From assembly GCA_964420065.1 (NCBI GenBank), contig CAYQQK010000004.1:62001-126000 (forward strand): 64,000 nucleotides of DNA, read 5' to 3'. Within the stretch, counting starts at the first letter, position 1. The number at the start of each line of letters is the position of its first letter. Below the pieces are notes generated by a model. It made no database searches. It was not told where the DNA came from and saw only the letters and a list, made by a program, of their open reading frames with translations. Position numbers and translations under genes: made by a program. This document shows, in pieces, positions 1 through 8,281 of this stretch. This DNA comes from CAYQQK01 sp964420065 (lineage in GTDB: Bacteria; Bacillota; Dethiobacteria; DTU022).

Positions 1-387
1 CAACAGGCCGGGGTTGAGGCCCTCTCCAATCCGGCGCGGGATTCCCTTATTGCTGCCCAGTGTCAACTCTACCGGGAACGCCGGGATATCGTGGTTGAAG
101 CTTTACGCCGGCAAGGATGGCCCCTGGAAGCTCCCCGCGGTTCCTTCTATGTTTGGGCTCGCGTGCCGTCCGGTTATACCTCCCAGGATTTTGTATCGGA
201 GTTACTCGATCAAACCGGGGTGGTGGTCACTCCGGGACGGGGTTTCGGGGAGTATGGTGAAGGTTATTTCCGCATCGCCCTGACGGTAGAGGCGGAACGC
301 CTGCGGGAAGCCATGGCCCGCCTGGCCCGTGTTTTTACCTATCCTGACCGGGCTGGGGGGTGTTTCGATCCGGGTACACCCGGCTGA
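1..387 (+). CDS. dapL: LL-diaminopimelate aminotransferase-like protein, C-terminal fragment
   Basis: This is the C-terminal end of a fold-type I PLP aminotransferase; the reading frame is open from base 1, so the start lies outside the window. The segment GSFYVWARVPSGYTSQDF followed by GVVVTPGRGFGEYGEGYFRI is the small-domain signature of class I/II aminotransferases, and closely resembles the LL-diaminopimelate aminotransferase/AlaT group, which makes LL-DAP for lysine and peptidoglycan. The arginine of YFRI would bind the substrate carboxylate. The next gene, asd, makes the aspartate semialdehyde that feeds the DAP pathway, which fits. An alanine or aspartate aminotransferase of the same class cannot be excluded from this fragment. 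Confidence 0.8.
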   Translation, partial: QQAGVEALSNPARDSLIAAQCQLYRERRDIVVEALRRQGWPLEAPRGSFYVWARVPSGYTSQDFVSELLDQTGVVVTPGRGFGEYGEGYFRIALTVEAERLREAMARLARVFTYPDRAGGCFDPGTPG

Positions 388-431
388 CGGGCGCACGGAA
401 ATATATTGATATTAGGGAGGGTGAAATAAAG

Positions 432-1466
432 ATGAACCGGAAAAGGTACAATGTTGCTATCGTTGGAGCTACCGGCATGGTCGGCCAGAAAATGGCCGAA
501 ATACTGGTCGAACGTAATTTTCCCTTCAGCAGTCTTAAACTGTTGGCCTCATTCCGCTCCGTCGATACGAAAATGGAAATAGGAGGCAGGCTCTATACCG
601 TCGAGGAGGCTGTGCCGGAGGCTTTTGGCGGTGTTGATTTCGCATTTTTTAGTGCCGGGGGGGAGATCAGCCTTGCCCTTGCCCCGGAAGCGGCAAAGCG
701 GGGTGCGGTGGTGATCGACAACAGCAGCGCTTTCCGTATGGATGAAGCAGTCCCTCTGGTTGTACCGGAAATCAACCCCGAAGCAGCATTAACACATCGC
801 GGTATCATTGCCAACCCCAATTGTTCCACAACCCAGATGGTGGTGGCCCTCTATCCCCTGCACCGGGCGGCGGGTTTGAAACGCGTGGTTGCTTCCACCT
901 ACCAGGCCGTGTCGGGAGCCGGCAGGGAAGCGCTGGAAGAGCTGCATGAACAAAACCACGCTGTTTTGGAAAATCGTCCTGTTACTGCGGCCTATCTCCC
1001 CTGCAAGGGAGCACCGATGCACCACCAGATTGCGTACAATGTTATTCCGCAAATAGATGTTTTCACGGAGGACGGGTACAGCAAGGAAGAGATGAAAATG
1101 GTGCATGAGTCGCGTAAAATTATGGGGCTGCCGGATCTGCCCATAACCGTGACCACAGTCCGGGTTCCGGTAGTGTATGGCCATTCCGAGGCGCTCAACG
1201 TCGAGTTCGAGCGTGAGATCACTCCGGCCGGGGCCCGCACCATCTTGAGCCGATCTGCCGGCATAGTGGTGCAGGATGAACCGGAAAAAATGGTTTACCC
1301 CATGCCCGTGTACGGCAGCGATACGGACGAGGTTTACGTCGGGCGGATCCGGACCGATGACAGCGTTCCGCACGGTCTCAACCTTTGGGTCGTTTCCGAT
1401 AATATTCGGAAGGGGGCGGCCACGAACTCGATCCAGATCGCGGAGTTGCTTCTTTCCCGGCGTTAG
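432..1466 (+). CDS. asd: aspartate-semialdehyde dehydrogenase
   Basis: Reduces aspartyl-4-phosphate to aspartate semialdehyde with NADPH, the branch point for lysine/DAP, threonine and methionine. The 344-residue product starts MNRKRYNVAIVGATGMVGQK, which contains the GxxGxxG dinucleotide loop. NPNCSTTQ carries the catalytic cysteine, and a histidine-containing VPVVYGHSEALNVE lies near residue 260, as usual for the bacterial enzyme. I chose the ATG at 432 because GGGAGGGTG stands just upstream and the protein begins directly at the first Rossmann strand; an in-frame start further upstream would add an unconserved tail. It is cytosolic and probably co-transcribed with the dapL-like gene before it and aroF after it. 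Confidence 0.95.
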   Translation: MNRKRYNVAIVGATGMVGQKMAEILVERNFPFSSLKLLASFRSVDTKMEIGGRLYTVEEAVPEAFGGVDFAFFSAGGEISLALAPEAAKRGAVVIDNSSAFRMDEAVPLVVPEINPEAALTHRGIIANPNCSTTQMVVALYPLHRAAGLKRVVASTYQAVSGAGREALEELHEQNHAVLENRPVTAAYLPCKGAPMHHQIAYNVIPQIDVFTEDGYSKEEMKMVHESRKIMGLPDLPITVTTVRVPVVYGHSEALNVEFEREITPAGARTILSRSAGIVVQDEPEKMVYPMPVYGSDTDEVYVGRIRTDDSVPHGLNLWVVSDNIRKGAATNSIQIAELLLSRR

Positions 1467-1584
1467 AGCCGGGGCGGGAGAGTGACGGTGGCAAACGGAT
1501 GGATCCGGGATTCGGTAGTACGGAAAATCCGTTACAGCAGTCTTACGGTAGATCAGGATGGTAGAATGGGAGGAAATAAATATC

Positions 1585-2601
1585 ATGATTGTTGTCTTGA
1601 AGCCCGGAACGGGTCAGGAAATCGTGGAGTGCATTGCCGGAAAGTTAAAAGCCCTGGGTTATGGAGTGCACCGCTCCACAGGGGAGAAGCGCACCATCCT
1701 CGGGGTGATCGGGCAACGTCGGGAAGAGGCTGCCCAGGCCATGGAGGCCATCGCCGCGGTGGAAAGAGTGGTCTACGTTACACGACCTTTCAAACTGGCC
1801 GGAAGGGAATTTCACCCGGAGCCAACCGTGGTTCGGATCGGCCCCGGGGTTTCCGTGGGGGATCGGGCTCTGGCGATCATGGCCGGGCCCTGTGCAGTTG
1901 AGAGTGAAGAACAGATCCTTGAAGCAGCCCGGGCGGTCCAGGCCGCCGGGGCAAAAATTTTACGGGGCGGTGCTTTTAAGCCCCGCACTTCACCCTACAG
2001 TTTTCAGGGTCTTGAGAAGCAGGGTTTACGCTTGCTGGAACAGGTAAGACGGCAAACCGGCTTGCGTATCGTGACTGAAGTGATGGATCAGTTTACGGTG
2101 GATGCGGTGGCCGAAAGCGCCGACATTCTCCAGGTCGGGTCCCGCAACATGCAAAATTTCTACCTGTTGCGGGAACTGGGCAAGATCAGTAAACCGGTCC
2201 TGCTCAAACGGGGGATGTCCGCCACGATCGAGGAGTGGTTGATGGCGGCGGAATATATCATGAGCGGCGGCAATTATCAGGTTATCCTTTGCGAACGGGG
2301 CATCCGCACCTTTGAACCATATACACGCAATACCCTCGATCTAAGCGCCATTCCCCTGGTGAAACAGCTCAGTCATCTCCCGGTTATTGTGGATCCGAGT
2401 CACGGCACCGGTGTCGGCGCCCTGGTCCCGGCGATGAGCCGCGCGGCCCTGGCCGCCGGGGCGGACGGGTTGCTGGTGGAGGTGCATCCCTGTCCTCCGA
2501 AGGCCCTCTCGGATGGCCCGCAGTCCCTGGAACCGGCTCGTTTCACTGTTTTAATGGAAGAGTTAAAGGGGGTGGCCGGAGTTGTCGGGCGCACCCTTTA
2601 G
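1585..2601 (+). CDS. aroF: 3-deoxy-7-phosphoheptulonate synthase (AroF/KDSA-type)
   Basis: Condenses phosphoenolpyruvate with erythrose-4-phosphate in the first step of aromatic amino-acid synthesis. The 338-residue protein has an N-terminal ferredoxin-like extension of about 70 residues (MIVVLKPGTGQEIVE) and then the type I-beta barrel: MAGPCAVESEEQ, RGGAFKPRTSPYSFQG, VGSRNMQNF, VLLKRG and DPSHGTG. This is the short Bacillus/Thermotoga-type enzyme whose N-terminal domain often mediates feedback control by aromatic end products. The ATG at 1585 follows GGGAGGAAATAAATATC. The 3' end overlaps tyrA by 20 bases, which suggests translational coupling. Confidence 0.95.
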   Translation: MIVVLKPGTGQEIVECIAGKLKALGYGVHRSTGEKRTILGVIGQRREEAAQAMEAIAAVERVVYVTRPFKLAGREFHPEPTVVRIGPGVSVGDRALAIMAGPCAVESEEQILEAARAVQAAGAKILRGGAFKPRTSPYSFQGLEKQGLRLLEQVRRQTGLRIVTEVMDQFTVDAVAESADILQVGSRNMQNFYLLRELGKISKPVLLKRGMSATIEEWLMAAEYIMSGGNYQVILCERGIRTFEPYTRNTLDLSAIPLVKQLSHLPVIVDPSHGTGVGALVPAMSRAALAAGADGLLVEVHPCPPKALSDGPQSLEPARFTVLMEELKGVAGVVGRTL

Positions 2602-3751
2602 TTTCGGGAAAAACACCGGATCCGCTCGTTCCGGCGGCGTATTTTATGATCGGGCCGCCCTTCTTGGGACGGGCCTGATGGGCGGCAGTCTGGGGGTACG
2701 CTTGCGGGAACGCCGCCTGGTGCGGGAAATTGTCGGCTACGATCGTGACCGTTCCGCCCTGCACCTGGCCGTGGAACGGGGTGCGGTGGATGAAATTGCC
2801 GCCGGTCCCCGGGAAGCGGTCCGGGGTGCCGGTCTGGTAATCCTGGCCGTCCCCGTGCTTAGTATGGCCACCCTGGTCGGTCGGATCCGGGACAGTCTTG
2901 ATCCGGAAACGGTTTTGACCGATCTCGGGAGTACCAAGGCCCGGGTGTTGGCCGGGGTTATTCCGCTGCTTCCGTCCCGCGTCCATTTTATTGGCGGGCA
3001 CCCCATGGCCGGATCGGAAGAGGTGGGAATTGGCGCGGCCGATCCGGCCCTCCTGGAAAATGCCGTTTACGTGCTCTCGCCGGCCCCGGAAGTGCCTGAT
3101 GATGTGGTGAAACGCCTGGCCGGGCTGGTGGAGGCGGCCGGAGCCCAGCCTTTGATCATGGATCCGCAAACCCATGACCGGATTACCGCCCTGGTCAGCC
3201 ATCTGCCCCACCTGATCGCAGCGGCCCTGGTTTCCGTTGCGGCCGGTGCCGGGGAAGAAGAACTGATCCGCACTCTTGCTGCGGGGGGGTTTCGGGACTC
3301 GACCCGAGTTGCCTTGGGCAACCCGGTCATGTGGCGGGACATCTGTCTCACCAACCGGGAAGCGTTACAGGAAGCGTTGCGCCACTTTGCCGCCGTATTG
3401 GATCGGTTGCGGGAAGTGATGGCGTTTCCGGGGGATCATGGCCGGGGTGACACCCTGGAAGGCTTTTTTCAGAAAGCACGCGATTTCCGCCGCCTTGTTC
3501 CCCATCGGGGACGCGGTATTCTGCCCGAACTCTTTGAAATTGCCGTTCTGGTGGCGGACAATCCCGGCGTGATCGGACGTCTGGCAACCCTTCTCGGCGA
3601 AAATGGCATCAATATCGCTTCGATCGAGATCCTGCATGTCCGGGAGCTGGAGGGAGGCAGCCTGCGCATCGGTTTTCGGGATGCGGCCGGCCGGGAGGCG
3701 GCGCTGACCCTGCTTCGCGCCCGGGGTTACCGTGCCCACTCTCGTGGCTGA
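2582..3751 (+). CDS. tyrA: prephenate dehydrogenase with C-terminal ACT domain
   Basis: Oxidatively decarboxylates prephenate to 4-hydroxyphenylpyruvate for tyrosine synthesis. The protein (389 residues from the TTG at 2582) shows the NAD-binding stretch AALLGTGLMGGSLG, then VILAVPV, and the prephenate dehydrogenase signature IGGHPMAGSE. SHLPHLIAAAL lies in the helical dimerisation domain. Residues 320-389, with NPGVIGRLATLLGENGINI, form an ACT domain, typical for allosteric tyrosine feedback in Gram-positive TyrA. The start is a TTG overlapping aroF; no ATG or GTG occurs before the Rossmann strand, so the TTG is the best candidate. Confidence 0.92.
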   Translation: MSGAPFSFGKNTGSARSGGVFYDRAALLGTGLMGGSLGVRLRERRLVREIVGYDRDRSALHLAVERGAVDEIAAGPREAVRGAGLVILAVPVLSMATLVGRIRDSLDPETVLTDLGSTKARVLAGVIPLLPSRVHFIGGHPMAGSEEVGIGAADPALLENAVYVLSPAPEVPDDVVKRLAGLVEAAGAQPLIMDPQTHDRITALVSHLPHLIAAALVSVAAGAGEEELIRTLAAGGFRDSTRVALGNPVMWRDICLTNREALQEALRHFAAVLDRLREVMAFPGDHGRGDTLEGFFQKARDFRRLVPHRGRGILPELFEIAVLVADNPGVIGRLATLLGENGINIASIEILHVRELEGGSLRIGFRDAAGREAALTLLRARGYRAHSRG

Positions 3752-3893
3752 AAGTTGTCGGTTCGTGCATCCGGCAGGGACTGTTCAAGGAGACGGCGAA
3801 ACATCCAAAGAATCTTCAAAAAGGAAACTCAAGTGCAGGAAAACCTGCTCCGGTTGAGTTGCCGGCCGGGAGCAGTACCGGAGGGGAAACAGG

Positions 3894-5141
3894 ATGAAAC
3901 TTGCCTATGGCCGGACCGAAGTTTCCCTGGAGTTACCGGCGGGTCTAGCATGGCGAGAATTAAGGATCAAGGAGTTGCCGCCCCTGGCCGATCCGGCGGG
4001 GGCGATCCGGCAGGCCCTGCGGGAACCGATCGCGGCGCCGCCTTTGGCAAGGATTGTCCAGCCCGGCGAGACGGTGTGCCTGCTGGTGAACGACGCGACC
4101 CGGGTCGCTCGTAGCGAGCTGTTTTTGCCGCTGCTGTTGGACGAACTGGAACGGGCCGGAGTTAATTCGGACGATATATTTATTGTTTTCACCACCGGCA
4201 CCCACCGCGCGGTGACCCGGGAGGAAATGATCACACTCGTTGGGGCGGAGACTGCGGCCCGGGTCGCTCTTTTTAACCATGACTGCCGCAATGAGAAGGA
4301 ACTGGTTCGTGTGGGGACGACCACTCGCGGAACAGCGCTATGGCTCAACGCCCGGGTAGCCGCGGCCGATCGCCGTGTTCTTACCGGAAGCGTGGTTTAC
4401 CATTTCTTTGCCGGTTTCGGAGGTGGCCGCAAAGCTCTTGTTCCCGGGGCAGCCGGCTGGGAAACCATCCGGCGCAACCACAGTTTGATGCTCGATCCCA
4501 AGGCGATGATCGGTCGCCTCGAAGGAAACCCGGTGCACGAAGATCTTCTCGAAGGTGCCCGAATGGTCGGAGCCGATTTTTTACTGAACCTTGTTTTGAA
4601 CGAAAAAAAAGAGGTGCTGGGTGTTTTTGCCGGGGGGATGGAACAGGCGCACCGGCCCTGTTGCGACCTGGTTGAAGAAGTCTACGGGGTAACGGTGGGA
4701 ACACCGGCGGAGGTGGTGATTGCCAGTTGCGGGGGGCATCCCAAGGATATCAATCTCTACCAGGCTCAGAAAACCCTGGAAAATGCGTCCCGGGCGGTGC
4801 GGGAGGGAGGGCAGATCATCCTTCTGGCTTGCTGTCCCGAGGGAACCGGTTCAACGGTTTACGAAGAATGGGCCTTGCGCTATTGCGGACTGGAGGAGCT
4901 GCGGGCTGCACTTTCCAGAAATTTTGTGATCGGTGGGCATAAGGCTTTTGCCGTAGCCCGGGCCTTGAGCCGCGCGGCGCGGGTTTTTCTGGTATCATCA
5001 CTACCCCCGGATCTGGCCTGCGCCCTCGGTTTTGTCCCCGCCGCCTCCCTGGAAGAGGCGGTGCTTGAAGTTTATCGCGGGTGCGGGAGCGGGGGGTTAA
5101 CCTACATCATGCCTCAGGGTTCCCTGACCGTGCCGCTGTAG
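3894..5141 (+). CDS. larA: LarA-family nickel-pincer 2-hydroxyacid racemase
   Basis: Members of this family (DUF2088 plus C-terminal domain) racemise or epimerise 2-hydroxyacids using a nickel-pincer nucleotide bound to a lysine. The 415-residue product keeps all ligands at a constant offset of minus four from the Lactobacillus enzyme: H104 (TTGTHR), H170 (VVYHFFAGF), K180 (GGGRKALVPG) and H196 (RRNHSLM). The catalytic apparatus therefore looks complete. The pincer-cofactor genes larB, larC and larE are not in the window, so the cofactor must come from elsewhere. The gene follows tyrA by 142 bases on the same strand, so an aromatic 2-hydroxyacid substrate is possible but unproven. The ATG follows GGAGGGGAAACAGG. 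Confidence 0.85.
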   Translation: MKLAYGRTEVSLELPAGLAWRELRIKELPPLADPAGAIRQALREPIAAPPLARIVQPGETVCLLVNDATRVARSELFLPLLLDELERAGVNSDDIFIVFTTGTHRAVTREEMITLVGAETAARVALFNHDCRNEKELVRVGTTTRGTALWLNARVAAADRRVLTGSVVYHFFAGFGGGRKALVPGAAGWETIRRNHSLMLDPKAMIGRLEGNPVHEDLLEGARMVGADFLLNLVLNEKKEVLGVFAGGMEQAHRPCCDLVEEVYGVTVGTPAEVVIASCGGHPKDINLYQAQKTLENASRAVREGGQIILLACCPEGTGSTVYEEWALRYCGLEELRAALSRNFVIGGHKAFAVARALSRAARVFLVSSLPPDLACALGFVPAASLEEAVLEVYRGCGSGGLTYIMPQGSLTVPL

Positions 5142-5550
5142 CTCCCTCGTCCCTGTCACCATTCTTGAGGGGGAGGTTGGGGATAAAGGGAAACACTGGT
5201 ATTGGAGTGCATGTAAAACCGCATTATCTTTTTCTGGTAAAAGTCGTCCATTCTTTCATCGTTAATTTGGGGCAAGGTTCCGAACACACAGGGTTGGACA
5301 AGGGGTTTCATTGCCGCGGCTCAACCCGCCCTTCACTCACACCTTTTAGCTTGTCCCGGGCGAACAACTTGCACCTTGGGGAAACCCAGGTGCAAGTACT
5401 ACCCATTCCAAATCGTTTGGTCGTTCCCGGAATTTGATCTGCCGCATGGCGCAAGATCAATTATCTTCGCTTACATAAATAACCCGCTCCGGCCGTACAC
5501 TAAACCCCGGAAACAAAACAGGAAAAGGTGTTATAAAGGCAGGCAAACGG
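5142..5550 (+). other. intergenic region with no gene, upstream of ger operon
   Basis: About 410 bases without a convincing gene; short open frames here have no ribosome-binding site and no recognisable content. Two things stand out: the hairpin at 5367-5397, listed separately, and a weak sporulation-type promoter candidate at 5472-5502 (TACATA, 18 bases, TACACTA). The latter resembles forespore sigma-G elements and would suit the germination genes that follow. Confidence 0.5.
5367..5397 (+). other. stable hairpin with GAAA tetraloop
   Basis: The arms ACTTGCACCTTGGG (5367-5380) and CCCAGGTGCAAGT (5385-5397) pair over 13 positions with one bulged T, closing a GAAA loop of GNRA type. No T-run follows, so it is not a standard intrinsic terminator. 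It may stabilise or mark the 5' leader of the ger operon or the 3' end of larA mRNA. Confidence 0.6.
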
Positions 5551-7173
5551 GTGATCAAGTTTCTGCAGAAACTGTTTCAGCGTCGCCGGATCCGTTCTGA
5601 TAGTGGCCGGTCCGAAGATCTGGATATCAGTCAAAGGGAGGCCCTGGCCCGGGCGGCGACACTGGTCCCGAAACTGGAGGACAACCTGGCATTATTGAAC
5701 CGTTTCAGCGGCTCCAGTTTCGATGTTGCCGTGCGCCGTTTCACGGCGGCGGGTCGGGTGCCCGCCGCTTTGGTGCATCTGGACGGCCTGGTGGATAGCC
5801 GGACGGTCGAAGAGATCCTGCGCGACCTCATGATGGCGAGCCGGCAAGTCGGTGAACCCGGTTGCCAAAGCGGGATCGAGGAGGCAGCCCGGGAACGGCT
5901 TCTAGCCGTGACCGAAGTCAGGCCGGTGGACAACATTGCCGATTTATTCATCGCCGTGAGCAAAGGCGATGTTGTCCTCCTTTTTGACGGCGTCCAGCAG
6001 GCCCTGCTTTGCGATGCGAAGGGATTCCAAGTTCGGTCGATCTCCGAACCCGGCACCGAACAGAGCCTGCGCGGTCCCCGTGAGGGTTTCATTGAGGCTC
6101 TGCGGACCAACACCTCCCTGATCCGGCGGCGCATTCGCATCCCTCACCTCTGGATGGAAAGCCTCATTATCGGCGAGCTGACCCAAACCGAAGTAGCCTT
6201 CGCTTACATCAAGGGGTTGGCACGGGAAAAACTGGTCCGGGAGGTCCGCAACCGCTTGCAACGGATCAAAATAGACGGGATCCTTGAAAGTGGCTACTTG
6301 GAAGAATTCATCGAGGACGCCCCTAACTCTGTGTTTCCCTTGATGTTGCGCACCGAGCGGCCGGACCGGGTTGCGGCGGGCCTGTTGCAGGGGCGGGTTG
6401 CTATTTTTACCGACGGGACGCCGCACGTGCTGGTTGTTCCGGCGGAACTGAACATGCTGATGCAGGCGCCGGACGACTATTACGAGCTGCCCCCGGTCAG
6501 CCTGCTCGTCCGGCCGCTGCGCTATTTTAGCACGCTAATATCGCTAATTTTACCGGGGTTCTACGTGGCGGTGATCAATTTTCACCAGGAGCTGCTGCCG
6601 ACGGCGCTGCTGCTGCGGATCACTGCCTCCCGGGAAGGGGTTCCTTTCCCGGCGATCGCGGAGGTGTTGATCCTGGATGGATTGTTTGAAATGCTGCGCG
6701 AGGCGGTGGTGCGCCTGCCGACGCCGATTGGACCGACCATCAGTATTGTCGGCGCGCTGATCCTGGGGGATGCCGCCATCCGGGCCGGGCTGGTTTCCCC
6801 CGTGGTCGTGATTGTAATCGCCTTGACGGCGATTGCCAGTTTTACCTCGCCGGTATTTAGCCTGGGGATCTCTTTTCGTATCTTGAGGTTTGCTTTCACC
6901 ATCCTCGGCGGTATTTTCGGCCTGTTCGGGATTCAGTTCGGCCTGCTGGTGCTGGCGGTGCACCTGTGCAGCCTGCGCTCATTCGGGCTGCCCTACATGG
7001 CGCCGTTTGCGCCCCTGGTTTGGACGGATCTGAAAGACAGCCTCGTGCGTTACTGGTGGTGGGGTATGCGCGATCGGCCCAAACTTTTTGGCGGACGGGA
7101 ACCGCAACGAATCCCGCCGGGGCAGATCCCCTTCGGGGGAAAAGATCCGGGCGAAGGGGAAGGTGAAACCTAG
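5551..7173 (+). CDS. gerKA: spore germinant receptor subunit A (GerA/GerKA family)
   Basis: The A subunit of a nutrient germinant receptor in the spore inner membrane. The 540-residue protein has a long soluble N-terminal domain (about 1-320; FLQKLFQ at the start, DVVLLFDG near 140, RRRIRIPHLWMESLIIGELT near 200). A membrane domain follows from about 325, with hydrophobic segments around LISLILPGFYVAVINF, FTSPVFSLGISFRIL and GIFGLFGIQFGLLVLAVHLC. PDDYYELPP is characteristic of the family. It starts at a GTG, and the purine-rich sequence before it is only a weak Shine-Dalgarno. The B and C subunits follow directly, giving a complete A-B-C operon. The ligand cannot be inferred. Confidence 0.93.
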   Translation: MIKFLQKLFQRRRIRSDSGRSEDLDISQREALARAATLVPKLEDNLALLNRFSGSSFDVAVRRFTAAGRVPAALVHLDGLVDSRTVEEILRDLMMASRQVGEPGCQSGIEEAARERLLAVTEVRPVDNIADLFIAVSKGDVVLLFDGVQQALLCDAKGFQVRSISEPGTEQSLRGPREGFIEALRTNTSLIRRRIRIPHLWMESLIIGELTQTEVAFAYIKGLAREKLVREVRNRLQRIKIDGILESGYLEEFIEDAPNSVFPLMLRTERPDRVAAGLLQGRVAIFTDGTPHVLVVPAELNMLMQAPDDYYELPPVSLLVRPLRYFSTLISLILPGFYVAVINFHQELLPTALLLRITASREGVPFPAIAEVLILDGLFEMLREAVVRLPTPIGPTISIVGALILGDAAIRAGLVSPVVVIVIALTAIASFTSPVFSLGISFRILRFAFTILGGIFGLFGIQFGLLVLAVHLCSLRSFGLPYMAPFAPLVWTDLKDSLVRYWWWGMRDRPKLFGGREPQRIPPGQIPFGGKDPGEGEGET

Positions 7174-8277
7174 ATTAATACGGAAAAGATTGCCAACCGC
7201 CAGCTTTTTATCATTCTTTTTTTCGCTCGCTCCACGGTCAAGATCGCCTTTTTACCGGCGTTGACCAGCGCCGATGCCTTGCAGGACGCCTGGCTGGCGG
7301 CGGCTCTCTCCTTTTTTAGCTCGGCGCTGCTGATATTGATGATCGGCGGACTGTCCGTTCGTTTTCCCGAAGAGACGCTGGTTCAGTACAGCCAGAAACT
7401 GCTCGGGAAATGGCCGGGCAAGTTGCTCAGTCTGATCCCCATTGGGGCTTTTCTTTTTATCGCCGCCACCGATGTGCGCATTTATGCCGAGGCGTTAACT
7501 TCATTTTTTATTACCGACACCCCGCTGCTTTTTATTATCGGGACCATGGTTTTGGCTGCCGCCCTCGGGGCCTATGCCGGGATCGAGCCGCTCGGCCGGG
7601 TGGCGGATCTTTTTTTACCGCTTTATCTTCTTTTTCTTCTGCTTTGTTTGGGTCTGGCTGTTCCGCAGGCGCTATTGCTGTTGCGCAACCTCGAACCGGT
7701 GCTGGCCCGGGGGTTCGGGCCGGTGTTGCGCGGCGCCGTTACGCCGACCGCGATGATCTCCCAGTATATGGTGCTGACGATCCTGACCCCTTCTTTAACG
7801 GAACCGAAACGGGTCTTACGCACCGCTTTGGGCGCCTCGGCGTTCGCCTCGATCCTTTTGATCGTGGTGACGATAGCGACGACAGCCGTCCTCGGGCCCC
7901 ACAAGGCAGCACGGTGTGCCTACCCTTTTGTGACCCTGGTCCGATCCCTGCGCGCCAGTGAATTTCTGGAACGAGCCGAGGTGCTGGCTATGTTTGCCTG
8001 GGGCTTCATCCACTTTGTCGGTCTAGTCGTCTATCTTTACTGCGGATTAAAAGGAATCTCACAGGTGCTCGGCCTGAAAAATTATCGGATTCTAGTCGGC
8101 CCGATGGCGGTGATCTGGATTACCCTGGGCGTGCACGGTTACCGCGACTTTTTCCAGCTTAGAACCTTGTTCGAGCCGGCCCTGATATTTCCCTTATCCA
8201 CCCTCGGTTTTATCGTGTTTCCTTTAGGCATTCTCTGGTTGGCCTACGGGATCCGGGCTCTGCGAAGGAGGGTCTAG
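7174..8277 (+). CDS. gerKB: spore germinant receptor subunit B (GerAB family), apparent ATT start
   Basis: The integral-membrane B subunit, of the APC-like amino-acid permease fold with about ten helices; it probably forms the ligand-binding channel of the receptor. From 7174 the product has 367 residues, the usual family length. Its first residues after the start (NTEKIANRQLFIILFFARST) match the conserved first helix of GerAB proteins. However, the first ATG, GTG or TTG in this frame is at 7261, which would delete that helix. Immediately after the gerKA stop stands ATT at 7174, preceded by GAAGGGGAAGGTGAAACC, so initiation at ATT is the best explanation. A base error changing ATG to ATT is the main alternative. 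Confidence 0.88.
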   Translation: MNTEKIANRQLFIILFFARSTVKIAFLPALTSADALQDAWLAAALSFFSSALLILMIGGLSVRFPEETLVQYSQKLLGKWPGKLLSLIPIGAFLFIAATDVRIYAEALTSFFITDTPLLFIIGTMVLAAALGAYAGIEPLGRVADLFLPLYLLFLLLCLGLAVPQALLLLRNLEPVLARGFGPVLRGAVTPTAMISQYMVLTILTPSLTEPKRVLRTALGASAFASILLIVVTIATTAVLGPHKAARCAYPFVTLVRSLRASEFLERAEVLAMFAWGFIHFVGLVVYLYCGLKGISQVLGLKNYRILVGPMAVIWITLGVHGYRDFFQLRTLFEPALIFPLSTLGFIVFPLGILWLAYGIRALRRRV

Positions 8278-8281
8278 CCCG

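Noticed and set aside
789..1586. Minus-strand open frame of 265 codons antisense to asd.
   Set aside because: The plus strand encodes a full-length aspartate-semialdehyde dehydrogenase; the antisense frame is a GC-bias artefact.
5081..5437. Open frame of 118 codons overlapping the end of larA and the gap before the ger operon.
   Set aside because: It starts inside larA in another frame, has no ribosome-binding site and crosses the hairpin at 5367-5397.
7165..7180. Read-through or amber recoding (for example pyrrolysine) fusing the GerA and GerB subunits.
   Set aside because: The two subunits are separate proteins throughout the family, a ribosome-binding site precedes the ATT, and nothing in the window suggests amber recoding.
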